Made by a program: the position numbers and the translations under genes
Notes under the pieces: generated by a model
What the model was told of the DNA's origin: nothing
Database searches by the model: none
What the model saw: the letters and a program-made list of their open reading frames with translations, nothing else
NCBI GenBank assembly: GCA_030431055.1
Contig: JAUIJA010000008.1
Location: 1-64,000 of the forward strand
Reading direction: 5' to 3'
DNA from: Bacteroidia bacterium
GTDB lineage: Bacteria > Bacteroidota > Bacteroidia > Flavobacteriales > Flavobacteriaceae
DNA length: 64,000 nucleotides
In this document: positions 24,197-31,712 of the stretch, one piece after another
Layout: each line of letters starts with the position of its first letter
Position numbering within the stretch: the first letter of the stretch is position 1

Positions 24197-25570
24197 ATGT
24201 CAATAAAACCAGGAATACCAAAAGGAACACGTGATTTTTCGCCAATTGAAGTTGCTAAACGCAATTATCTATTTTCAATTATTAAAACGAATTTTGAGAA
24301 ATTTGGTTTCCAACCAATTGAAACGCCATCGTTTGAAAATTCGCAAACCTTAATGGGTAAATATGGTGAAGAAGGCGATCGTTTGATTTTTAAAATCTTG
24401 AATTCTGGTGATTTTTTGTCTAAAGCAGATGAAAAACTTTTGGCAGAAAAAGATAGTTTGAAATTAACGGCTCAAATCTCTGAAAAAGCTTTACGTTACG
24501 ATTTAACTGTTCCGTTTGCGCGTTATGTAGTAATGCATCAAAATGAAATTGACTTTCCATTTAAGCGTTACCAAATACAACCAGTATGGAGAGCAGATAG
24601 ACCTCAAAAAGGACGTTTTAGAGAGTTTTATCAATGTGATGCTGATGTTGTAGGTTCAAATTCACTTTGGCAAGAAGTAGAGTTGGTACAATTATACGAT
24701 TCGGTTTTTACTGAATTAGGTTTGAACGGAACTACAATTAAAATTAACAACAGAAAAATATTATCTGGAATTGCTGAGGTTATTGGCGCTTCAGATAAAT
24801 TAATTGATTTTACGGTTGCTTTAGATAAATTAGATAAAATAGGTGAAGATGGTGTGAAGAAGGAAATGCTTGAAAAAGGTATTGCTGAAGAAGCCATTTT
24901 AAAAGTCCAACCATTATTTAATTTTACTGGTACAATTGCTGAGAAAATTGAAAAATTAGCCAGTTTATTGTCGTCTTCTCAAGAAGGGATGAAAGGAGTA
25001 GAAGAGTTGCAATTTATTTGTGATAATGTAAATGAAATTGGGTTACAATCTGCAAATTTAGACTTGGATGTTACGCTTGCTCGTGGATTAAATTATTACA
25101 CAGGTGCTATTTTTGAAGTTGCCGCTCCAGAAGGTGTAAAAATGGGAAGCATTGGTGGCGGTGGACGTTATGATGATTTAACGGGTATTTTCGGATTGAA
25201 GAATATGAGTGGTGTTGGAATCTCGTTTGGTTTAGATAGAATTGCTTTAGTAATTGAAGAATTAGATTTATTTCCAGAAACCGTTACAGCAACATCAAAA
25301 GCTATGTTTTTGAATTTTGGAGAAAGTGAAGCGAAATATGCAATGAAAGCAATTACAAAATTGCGTCAGAATGGAATAAAAGTAGAAATGTATCCTGATA
25401 AGGCGAAAATTGGAAAACAATTTCAACATATTGATAAACGTGGAATTCCGTTTGCAATTATTGTAGGTGAAGAAGAAATGAAAACCGAACGTTTTGCTAT
25501 TAAAAACCTTGAAACAGGAATACAGGAAATTGTTGATTTTGCAACTTTAGTTACTGTTTTACAAGCGTAA
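24197..25570 (+). CDS. hisS: Histidyl-tRNA synthetase
   Basis: This class II synthetase of about 457 residues attaches histidine to tRNA-His. PKGTRDFSP lies at the N-terminus, motif 2 in [17 protein letters not shown], the HisA motif in ARGLNYYTG, motif 3 in [11 protein letters not shown], with a C-terminal anticodon-binding domain. ATG 24197 is preferred over 24176, since the latter lies in a REP-like repeat and adds residues before the conserved N-terminus; ATG 24185 is also possible. Confidence 0.95.
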   Translation: MSIKPGIPKGTRDFSPIEVAKRNYLFSIIKTNFEKFGFQPIETPSFENSQTLMGKYGEEGDRLIFKILNSGDFLSKADEKLLAEKDSLKLTAQISEKALRYDLTVPFARYVVMHQNEIDFPFKRYQIQPVWRADRPQKGRFREFYQCDADVVGSNSLWQEVELVQLYDSVFTELGLNGTTIKINNRKILSGIAEVIGASDKLIDFTVALDKLDKIGEDGVKKEMLEKGIAEEAILKVQPLFNFTGTIAEKIEKLASLLSSSQEGMKGVEELQFICDNVNEIGLQSANLDLDVTLARGLNYYTGAIFEVAAPEGVKMGSIGGGGRYDDLTGIFGLKNMSGVGISFGLDRIALVIEELDLFPETVTATSKAMFLNFGESEAKYAMKAITKLRQNGIKVEMYPDKAKIGKQFQHIDKRGIPFAIIVGEEEMKTERFAIKNLETGIQEIVDFATLVTVLQA

Positions 25571-25603
25571 TTTTTAGAGCTTTGCTTTTTAAATGAAAAT
25601 TTA

Positions 25604-25948
25604 ATGAATGTAGATGACGAAGCAAAAAAAGTAATTTGGTCACTTCAAAACAATGTGCGTTCTGAAGAGGAGCGAAATGTTTTTAAACCAACAGGCAAAA
25701 AACCAAAAAGTAATAATTGGAAATACGTTACTGTCGTTTTAATTGGACTTTTAGCTATAAGTTATGTAATGGTTCAGTTTCAGAAAAAAGAAATTTATGT
25801 TTGCTTAATGGAAGGTTTTTGTTTCCATTCTAAAAATGATAAAACTTTATATCTTTTTTATGTTTTTATCACAAACGTTATTATTATAATGAGTATTTAT
25901 TTTGCTTATATAGTAGGAAAGAAATTATCAGAAAAACTACAGAAATAA
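25604..25948 (+). CDS. Small membrane protein of unknown function
   Basis: This 114-residue protein has a polar N-terminal part (about 45 residues) and two predicted membrane helices (YVTVVLIGLLAISYVMV and YLFYVFITNVIIIMSIYFAY). The loop between them holds Cys residues (CLMEGFC). I do not recognise the family. It follows hisS by 33 bp and precedes a bidirectional terminator, so the two may be cotranscribed. Confidence 0.65.
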   Translation: MNVDDEAKKVIWSLQNNVRSEEERNVFKPTGKKPKSNNWKYVTVVLIGLLAISYVMVQFQKKEIYVCLMEGFCFHSKNDKTLYLFYVFITNVIIIMSIYFAYIVGKKLSEKLQK

Positions 25949-25950
25949 AC

Positions 25951-25984
25951 AAAAAGGCTTTAGAAATTCTAAAGCCTTTTTTTA
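25951..25984. terminator. Bidirectional terminator
   Basis: AAAAAGGCTTTAG pairs with CTAAAGCCTTTTT, with an A-run on the left and a T-run on the right. It serves the convergent small membrane protein gene and the DoxDA gene. Confidence 0.87.
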
Positions 25985-26007
25985 TTTGTAGCGATTAATT
26001 CCAATGC

Positions 26008-27018
26008 TTACTTTTCAAGATGGTGTTCCCAATATATTCCGCTAATATCAGTTATTCTTATTTTGTATTTTCCTTTAGGTAAATTGTGAAAAATTTCATT
26101 TTGTAAATTCAACTTTGCTTTTGCGCCTAACGGAACAATCAAACTGTGTTTTCCAGGTTTTATTTTTGCGATGTAAGAGTTGGTAATATTCTCCTTAGTT
26201 AGATTAGCTAAGTCTTCTTGGTTGTACTGAATAATCGAATTACTTTCTTCATCTACTAAATTTATAGAAATTACCCATGAACCATAAACATCGACACCTT
26301 CAGTTCTAAAAACAGTAAAGGATAGCGTATTTTTTTCAATTTTACCATTAGTGATTTCTAATTTTGGTTTTACCGATTTATTATGAAGTGTTCCCCACAA
26401 ACCGCCGTGAAAAATTTGATTTGTAAATAAAGTTATTCCTAAAATAAATAGTGAACTTACGAGTATGATTTTTGGAAAAATCGATTCTTTATTTGGAATT
26501 TCGCCTGAACCAATCCAAGAGAACCATTTTTGTTTTGTAATATTAAATCCGTTTTTAATCAAGTAATAATCTACTGAATATTTACCACTTCCAGTTAGAA
26601 ATAACGTAAATCCAGTGGCTATACCCAAAACGCCAATTTGCCATTCGTCTAAACAAGTTGTACCAATCCATCCAGAACCTAATAAAATTCCCATAGCTAG
26701 ACTGAAAACGCCTATACTCATTAATCTAGTAAATAGTCCGAAAATGATAAACAAACCTACAATTCCTTCAATAATTGTAAAAATGACCATGTTAATCCAA
26801 AGAATATCTGGGTTTTCTACTAAATATTCAATTATAGGTTTAATTCCTAAGGCATTAGGTAGAAAGTGATTAAATTTTTCTCCTATATATCCTGAAATCT
26901 CAGGATCAAGTTTGTTTGCTAATATGGTTCTTCTCCAAAATGCTGAAAAATACGTCCAACCTATTACAAGTCTAACAGATAGCGTTAATAATCCAGCATC
27001 ATTTTTTATATTTTTCAT
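26008..27018 (-). CDS. DoxD-DoxA fusion (thiosulfate:quinone oxidoreductase-like)
   Basis: This 336-residue protein joins a DoxD/DoxX-type membrane domain (about residues 1-175, with helices such as LSVRLVIGWTYFSAF and GIVGLFIIFGLFTRLMSIGVF) to a C-terminal DoxA-like domain (about 190-336) behind one more helix. In Acidianus, DoxD and DoxA form a quinone oxidoreductase that oxidises thiosulfate to tetrathionate; fused forms are known in Bacteroidota but their reaction is unproven. It is downstream of an OsmC gene and a small Cys-containing exported protein, which suggests sulfur or peroxide stress handling. Confidence 0.85.
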   Translation of the reverse strand: MKNIKNDAGLLTLSVRLVIGWTYFSAFWRRTILANKLDPEISGYIGEKFNHFLPNALGIKPIIEYLVENPDILWINMVIFTIIEGIVGLFIIFGLFTRLMSIGVFSLAMGILLGSGWIGTTCLDEWQIGVLGIATGFTLFLTGSGKYSVDYYLIKNGFNITKQKWFSWIGSGEIPNKESIFPKIILVSSLFILGITLFTNQIFHGGLWGTLHNKSVKPKLEITNGKIEKNTLSFTVFRTEGVDVYGSWVISINLVDEESNSIIQYNQEDLANLTKENITNSYIAKIKPGKHSLIVPLGAKAKLNLQNEIFHNLPKGKYKIRITDISGIYWEHHLEK

Positions 27019-27077
27019 GATGTTGTTTTTATAATTGATAAATAACAGTTGTTGTAACTGCTTTAAGTTTTCTATTT

Positions 27078-27470
27078 CTAGTTTAGAAAAACAATTATAA
27101 GAGCTTTAAAATGCTGGTATAAAATGTAAAGTGGAATATTTTGTTTCTTTCCAATTCTTAGAGAATTAAGATTGAAAGAATGTTTGAAAGAGGAAGGAGT
27201 TTTAAAATCAAAATGATAATTTGTATTTGTCAGTATTTGATGCTCATTTTGGTTAAAAACCTTTTTTGAAGAGTTTTTAACGACTTTTGAAGCTTCAAAA
27301 GTTTTACAATTTGATTGAGAAATTGTAGTTTGGCTTTTATTTAAAACTTCAGTCTGTGAAATTCCTAACTCGGCTTGAATAAAGTTCCTAACCTTACAAG
27401 GAGAAAGCAAAAGCAATATAACAAGACCAATAATGGACAAGTATAAATTATTTCTTTTACTTTTTTTCAT
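27078..27470 (-). CDS. Small exported protein next to DoxDA
   Basis: This 130-residue protein starts with a basic segment and a hydrophobic stretch (IIGLVILLLLSPC), so it is exported or anchored. Cys residues follow in SPCKVRN and SNCKTFE. The rest is polar with no domain I recognise. The Cys after SP does not make a standard lipobox. It lies between doxDA (59 bp downstream) and the OsmC gene on the same strand, so it belongs to that unit. Confidence 0.6.
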   Translation of the reverse strand: MKKSKRNNLYLSIIGLVILLLLSPCKVRNFIQAELGISQTEVLNKSQTTISQSNCKTFEASKVVKNSSKKVFNQNEHQILTNTNYHFDFKTPSSFKHSFNLNSLRIGKKQNIPLYILYQHFKALIIVFLN

Positions 27471-27570
27471 AATATTTAAATTTCTCGCGCTACTAATTTA
27501 GTTATCTTTTTATTAGGTATTGGTTTCTTTAGATAATTTTAACAAGAGAGATTATAAAAAAGCATAACAG

Positions 27571-27969
27571 TTATAAAACTCTAATTTCGCCATTAATACT
27601 ACATGAAGTTTTAACGGTGTTAAATATTGTTCCGAATTTTTCAATGTTCTTTTTAAGTAAATCAACATTTAATTTTTTGTCTTGACTATAAATTATCAAT
27701 TCATAATTTATTTCATCTATTCTTGGAGGTTTCTCAAGACGTGTTGCGCTAACTGTTAATTCAGCATTAGAATATTTAAAATTCATTAAATGAGAGAATC
27801 GTTCAACATTTTTTAGAATACAAGCAGAAAATGATCCTAAAAATAATTCAGCAGGGTTTGGTAAATCATCATTTGACTCTGGAGTTATGCCAAAAGTGAT
27901 TTCAGAATTTTTAATTTTTATTGAGGCATTATTGTTTGATCTTGAAATCGATTTGCAGATATACTCCAT
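27571..27969 (-). CDS. OsmC-family peroxiredoxin-like protein
   Basis: This 132-residue protein shows the OsmC fold. The first redox Cys lies in FLGSFSACILKNVERFS, the second near the C-terminus in VKTSCSING. OsmC/Ohr proteins reduce organic hydroperoxides or act on persulfides in the cytoplasm. The pairing with a DoxDA fusion and a small Cys protein suggests a common role with sulfur species. The promoter is not obvious. Confidence 0.88.
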   Translation of the reverse strand: MEYICKSISRSNNNASIKIKNSEITFGITPESNDDLPNPAELFLGSFSACILKNVERFSHLMNFKYSNAELTVSATRLEKPPRIDEINYELIIYSQDKKLNVDLLKKNIEKFGTIFNTVKTSCSINGEIRVL

Positions 27970-28073
27970 TACTCATTAATTTATGCAGTTAATAGTTTTC
28001 ATAGGTTGTTACTATTTTTTAATCAAATGCTAAAAAAAGTGTACTTTTTGTAAAGCTAAAAAATATTTAGACA

Positions 28074-28105
28074 TAAAAAAACGGCTTAGTGAAAACTAAA
28101 CCGTT
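28074..28105 (-). terminator. Terminator of the tRNA-Met gene
   Basis: AACGGCTTAGT pairs with ACTAAACCGTT (one mismatch) around GAAA. On the minus strand it is followed by a T-run. It lies 24 bp after the tRNA 3' end. Confidence 0.82.
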
Positions 28106-28128
28106 GATTTTAAAAAGATTGTAATTCG

Positions 28129-28202
28129 TAGCGAGAGGCAGATTCGAACTGCCGGCCTCAGGGGTATGAATCCTGCGCTCTAACCAACTGAGCTACCTCG
28201 CC
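28129..28202 (-). tRNA. tRNA-Met (anticodon CAT)
   Basis: The minus strand folds into a cloverleaf of 74 nt. The acceptor is GGCGAGG with TCTCGCT, D-arm GCTC/GAGC, anticodon loop TTCATAC with anticodon CAT, T-arm GGCAG TTCGAAT CTGCC, discriminator A. CCA is not encoded. The anticodon stem ends in an A-C mismatch. The acceptor starts with a G-U pair rather than an unpaired base, and TA precede the D-stem, so an elongator tRNA-Met is more likely than initiator; tRNA-Ile with modified CAT is not excluded. Confidence 0.93.
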
Positions 28203-28226
28203 ATTGTACATCTCTCAATGCGGGTG

Positions 28227-28256
28227 CAAATATATAATTTATTCCGATTACTGCAA
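28227..28256 (-). promoter_or_regulatory. Promoter of tRNA-Met
   Basis: On the minus strand TTG, a 19-bp spacer, and TATATTTG: a full match to the Bacteroidota promoter consensus, 25 bp before the tRNA. Confidence 0.8.
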
Positions 28257-28350
28257 ATATATTTTTATAAAATATTTTATGTTTTTTACAATAGGTATTT
28301 TGTATTTTAAAATTATTCTATATATATTTCCAAAATTAAAATATTTATCA

Positions 28351-28743
28351 ATGGAAGTAAAAGTAAAATACGAATTAGAATTCCCTATACACGCATCACC
28401 ATCATTGCTTTTTCAATATATTTCAACTCCATCTGGGCTTTCAGAATGGTTTGCCGATAATGTTAACTCTAGAGGAGAATTATTTACGTTTTTTTGGGAT
28501 GATAGCGAAGAAAAAGCAAAGCTAATTTCAAAGAGAAGTGGAGAAAAAGTAAAGTTTAGATGGTTAGATGAGCATGATGAAGAAAGTGAATATTTTTTCG
28601 AGTTGAGAATACAAGAAGATGAGATTACAAAAGATGTTTCAATTTTAGTTACTGATTTTTCAGAAGAAGATGAAATGGATGAGTCAAAATTATTATGGGA
28701 AAATCAAATTGCAGATTTAAAACATGTTTTAGGTTCTGTTTAA
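28351..28743 (+). CDS. START-like (SRPBCC) domain protein
   Basis: The ORF track extends to 28204, but the first 49 codons translate AT-rich promoter sequence and part of the tRNA leader region. ATG 28351 (MEVKVKYELEF) gives a 130-residue protein with the START-like fold of the SRPBCC/AHSA1 group: FPIHASPSLLFQYISTPSGLSEWFADNV, then strands ending in a long C-terminal helix (ENQIADLKHVLG). Such folds bind hydrophobic ligands or proteins; the role here is unknown. A possible promoter is TTG 28300-28302 with TATATTTC at 28323. Confidence 0.85.
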   Translation: MEVKVKYELEFPIHASPSLLFQYISTPSGLSEWFADNVNSRGELFTFFWDDSEEKAKLISKRSGEKVKFRWLDEHDEESEYFFELRIQEDEITKDVSILVTDFSEEDEMDESKLLWENQIADLKHVLGSV

Positions 28744-28765
28744 CAAGTCTTCAAATTTTAAAGAG

Positions 28766-28773
28766 TATATTTG
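28766..28773 (+). promoter_or_regulatory. -7 box TATATTTG before the aminotransferase gene
   Basis: TATATTTG is a perfect -7 box directly before the terminator hairpin. Transcription from it would start within the hairpin, leaving a leader of about 20 nt. There is no TTG at the right distance. Confidence 0.45.
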
Positions 28774-28800
28774 TCCCGATTTTATAATCGGGATTTTTTT
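28774..28800 (+). terminator. Terminator hairpin directly against a start codon
   Basis: TCCCGAT, loop TTTATA, ATCGGGA, then TTTTTTT. The last T is followed at once by ATG 28801 of the aminotransferase gene. It ends the START-like gene and may also attenuate readthrough into the next. Confidence 0.8.
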
Positions 28801-29640
28801 ATGGTAAATTTTAACGGAAATATTCAGGAAAATACAGGTGTTTTAATCGAAAACAATAGAGGTTTTTTATTTGGTGATTCACTTTTTGAAACAATTAAAG
28901 TATTGCCTAATAAAGTTCTTTTTTTAGAAGACCATTATTTTAGGTTAATGGCTTCAATGCGTATTTGTAGAATGGAAATTCCTATGAATTTTACTATGGA
29001 GTTTATGGAAACTGAAATTCTAAAATTATTACCTTTTATAGGTTCTGCTCCAGCATATCGCATTCGTTTTTCTGTTTTTAGAGAAGGAGAAGGTTTGTAT
29101 TTACCTAAATCTAGAGAAATTGGTTTTATGATTGCTGGAAATACTTTAGAAGAAGCAAAATATAACTTCAATGAAGGTAATTACGAAGTAGAACTATATA
29201 AAGATGCTCATATAACGAAACAATTGTTTTCTACGTTGAAATCAAATAATAAAATGATTCAAATTGCAGGCAGTATTTTTGCTTATGAGAATGATTATGA
29301 TAATTGTCTATTGCTAAATGATGAAAAGAATGTAGTGGAAGCATTGCAATCGAATGTTTTTATGAAAATGGGCAATACTTTAATTACGCCGCCAGTTTCA
29401 GATGGTTGTTTAAATGGAATTATGCGTAAGCAAATTTTAAATTTAGCTAATAAAATTGAAGGATTAGAAGTAGTTGAAAAATCAATTTCACCATTTGATT
29501 TACAAAAAGCTGATGAGTTGTTTTTAACTAATTCGATAAAAGGAATCCAACCTATTACAAAATACAGAAAGAAGAATTTTGAAATGGATTTATCAAAAGA
29601 GCTATTAAAGCGATTAAACGCTTACATTTTACTTAATTAA
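28801..29640 (+). CDS. Class IV aminotransferase (PabC/IlvE-like)
   Basis: This 279-residue PLP enzyme of fold type IV contains NRGFLFGDSLFETIKV at the N-terminus and the probable PLP lysine in STLKSNNKM. NVVEALQSNVFMKMG and LTNSIKGIQPI fit the family. It could be 4-amino-4-deoxychorismate lyase (folate pathway) or a branched-chain aminotransferase relative; the length is nearer to PabC. The start at 28801 is chosen over 28771, because the latter is inside a promoter and terminator. It overlaps the convergent yqgE gene by 8 bp. Confidence 0.88.
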   Translation: MVNFNGNIQENTGVLIENNRGFLFGDSLFETIKVLPNKVLFLEDHYFRLMASMRICRMEIPMNFTMEFMETEILKLLPFIGSAPAYRIRFSVFREGEGLYLPKSREIGFMIAGNTLEEAKYNFNEGNYEVELYKDAHITKQLFSTLKSNNKMIQIAGSIFAYENDYDNCLLLNDEKNVVEALQSNVFMKMGNTLITPPVSDGCLNGIMRKQILNLANKIEGLEVVEKSISPFDLQKADELFLTNSIKGIQPITKYRKKNFEMDLSKELLKRLNAYILLN

Positions 29641-30193
29641 GAATTGGATCTGAAGGTGCGTTTGAAAAAAGTACGTAATCACCGCCTTGTTCCTTCATTT
29701 TTTCTTTCCAAAAATGTTGTACAGGTTTTGAAAGTAACTTTTCTTTAAAGGTGTTTTCTGTTACTAACCAACTGTTTTCTTTCAATTCGTCCTCTAATTG
29801 GTTAATTTCCCAGCCGCTGTATCCTAAGAAAAAGCGAATGTGTTTTTTGGAAATTTTCCCTTCGTTTATTAAGTTTTTAGTTACTTCAAAATCGCCACCC
29901 CAGTAAATTCCATTAGCAATTTCAATACTATTAGGAATAATATCAGGGATATTGTGGATAAAATATAAGTTATCCTGTTCCACTGGTCCGCCATTGTAGA
30001 TGGTAAACTTAGCATTTACTTCAGGAACTAAATCATTAATAGTATAACCCAGAGGCTTGTTTAAAATAAAACCTACAGACCCTTCACCGCTATGTTCTGC
30101 TAAAAGAACTACAGAGCGATTGAAAGACATGTCTCCTAAAATTGAAGGTTCTGCAATTAGCAAATGACCTTTTTTGGGTAAAATTGAAATCAT
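29633..30193 (-). CDS. YqgE/AlgH family protein
   Basis: This 186-residue protein is the UPF0301/AlgH family: KKGHLLIAEPSILGDMSFNRSVVLL at the N-terminus, GFILNKPLG and YNGGPVEQDNLYFIH. The molecular function is not known; AlgH was first linked to alginate regulation in Pseudomonas. It follows the HU gene on the minus strand behind a terminator and overlaps the aminotransferase gene tail to tail. Confidence 0.93.
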   Translation of the reverse strand: MISILPKKGHLLIAEPSILGDMSFNRSVVLLAEHSGEGSVGFILNKPLGYTINDLVPEVNAKFTIYNGGPVEQDNLYFIHNIPDIIPNSIEIANGIYWGGDFEVTKNLINEGKISKKHIRFFLGYSGWEINQLEDELKENSWLVTENTFKEKLLSKPVQHFWKEKMKEQGGDYVLFSNAPSDPILN

Positions 30194-30260
30194 TAGCGTG
30201 TCTTTTTTCTTAAAATTATCAAAATTCTCTTATAAAATCAAAAAAAAGTCGATAAAGTGC

Positions 30261-30291
30261 AAAAAAAATCCCGACACTGACTGCCGGGATT
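30261..30291 (-). terminator. Terminator of the HU gene
   Basis: AATCCCG pairs with CGGGATT. On the minus strand it is followed by TTTTTT (A-run 30261-30268). Confidence 0.82.
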
Positions 30292-30316
30292 AGTTCTTTT
30301 TAAATAGAAACTTATA

Positions 30317-30589
30317 TTAGTTTACTGATTTATCTAAATCTGCACCTGCTTTGAATTTTACAACATTCTTAGCAGCAATTTTGATAGTTTTACCAGTTTG
30401 AGGATTTCTACCATCTCTTGCAGCTCTTTTAGATACTGACCAAGATCCGAAACCTACTAAAGAAACTCTTCCACCTTTTTTTAATGTTCCTTCAACATTT
30501 CCTAAAAATGATTCTAAAGCTAATTTTGCAGCTGCTTTAGTAATTCCAGCAGAAGCTGCCATTGCGTCGATTAATTCAGATTTGTTCAT
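30317..30589 (-). CDS. hup: HU-family DNA-binding protein
   Basis: This 90-residue histone-like protein bends and compacts DNA. MNKSELIDAMA at the N-terminus, GFGSWSVSKRAARDGRNPQTGK in the beta-arm region and VVKFKAG at the end are diagnostic. It is monocistronic, with a full consensus promoter and a hairpin terminator, suggesting strong expression. Confidence 0.96.
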   Translation of the reverse strand: MNKSELIDAMAASAGITKAAAKLALESFLGNVEGTLKKGGRVSLVGFGSWSVSKRAARDGRNPQTGKTIKIAAKNVVKFKAGADLDKSVN

Positions 30590-30631
30590 AATAAATGTTT
30601 TGTTATTTGGTTAAACTTAAAATTAACTCTA

Positions 30632-30661
30632 CAAATATAGCCGTATTCCTCAATTACACAA
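30632..30661 (-). promoter_or_regulatory. Promoter of the HU gene
   Basis: On the minus strand TTG, 19-bp spacer, TATATTTG, with the start codon about 43 bp further on. It is a full match to the Bacteroidota consensus. Confidence 0.8.
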
Positions 30662-30764
30662 GCCTTAACAGCTTTTTTATGTCAAAATGTTAATAAAACC
30701 CCTAAATTGTTAATAACATTTGTTGTTTTTTATCTAATTTGAGCAATGTTAGATGAATAAAGGC

Positions 30765-31712
30765 TTACAAGGCATTAGCGTCTTTTGTAAACTGAACGCC
30801 ATTTAAAAAATCTCGTGTTTGCATTTTTTTCTTACCTGGAAACTGTAAACTCAGTACTTCAATAAAACCATCTTGAGTGGCAATTTTCATTTCCTTTTTA
30901 GTAGTAAGTATAGTTCCGTTTTTATAATCGTGATTTTCTGGAGTATATTTAGTTTCATAAAACTTTACATTCCATTCGTTTTCTTCATCTTTAATAAAAG
31001 ACCAAGCAGCAGGATAAGGACATAAACCTCTTATTAAGTTGAAAATTTCATTTCCAGGTTTATTCCAATCGATTTTACAATTATCTTTATTTAGTTTATT
31101 AGCAGATTTTATTTCGGAAGTTTCTTTTTGAATTTCGGTTTGTACATTTCCATTTTCAATCAACGCTAAAGTTTCAATTACCGTTTCGCTACCTAACTCC
31201 ATTAATTTGTCATGTAATTCGCCAGCAGTTTCTGTTTTTCCTATTTCGGTTTCCTTACTTAAAATCATTGCGCCAGTGTCGATTTTTTCATCAATAAAGA
31301 AAGTAGTAACTCCGGTTTTTGTCTCTCCGTTTATAATTGCCCAATTAATAGGAGCTGCACCACGATAATTAGGCAATAATGATGCGTGAAGATTAAAGGT
31401 TCCTAATTTTGGCATTTTCCAAACTACTTCTGGCAACATTCTAAAAGCTACGACAACTTGAAGATTAGCATTCAAACTTTTTAATTCTTCTAAAAACTCT
31501 TCCGATTTTAAATTGGTTGGTTGTAAAACTTTTAAATCTTTTTCTAACGCATACTTTTTTACAGCACTTTGGTTTAGTTTTCTTCCGCGTCCAGCTGGTT
31601 TGTCTGGAGCAGTAATTACGCCAACGATTTCGTATCCTTTAGTATATATAGCATCGAGAACGCCAACAGCAAAATCTGGTGTTCCCATAAAAACAATTCG
31701 TAATTTTTCCAT
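30765..31712 (-). CDS. fmt: Methionyl-tRNA formyltransferase
   Basis: This 315-residue enzyme formylates Met-tRNA(fMet) with 10-formyl-THF. The N-terminal formyltransferase domain contains HASLLPNYRGAAPINWAI, and VFMGTPDFAV opens the protein; a C-terminal OB-like domain follows. The start codon overlaps the recQ stop (TAATG), so fmt is translated together with recQ. Confidence 0.96.
   Translation of the reverse strand: MEKLRIVFMGTPDFAVGVLDAIYTKGYEIVGVITAPDKPAGRGRKLNQSAVKKYALEKDLKVLQPTNLKSEEFLEELKSLNANLQVVVAFRMLPEVVWKMPKLGTFNLHASLLPNYRGAAPINWAIINGETKTGVTTFFIDEKIDTGAMILSKETEIGKTETAGELHDKLMELGSETVIETLALIENGNVQTEIQKETSEIKSANKLNKDNCKIDWNKPGNEIFNLIRGLCPYPAAWSFIKDEENEWNVKFYETKYTPENHDYKNGTILTTKKEMKIATQDGFIEVLSLQFPGKKKMQTRDFLNGVQFTKDANAL

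Noticed and set aside
28204-28350. N-terminal extension of the START-like protein in the ORF track.
   Set aside because: The codons cover AT-rich promoter sequence next to the tRNA, with Ile/Tyr/Phe-rich nonsense translation; the family starts at MEVKVKYELEF.
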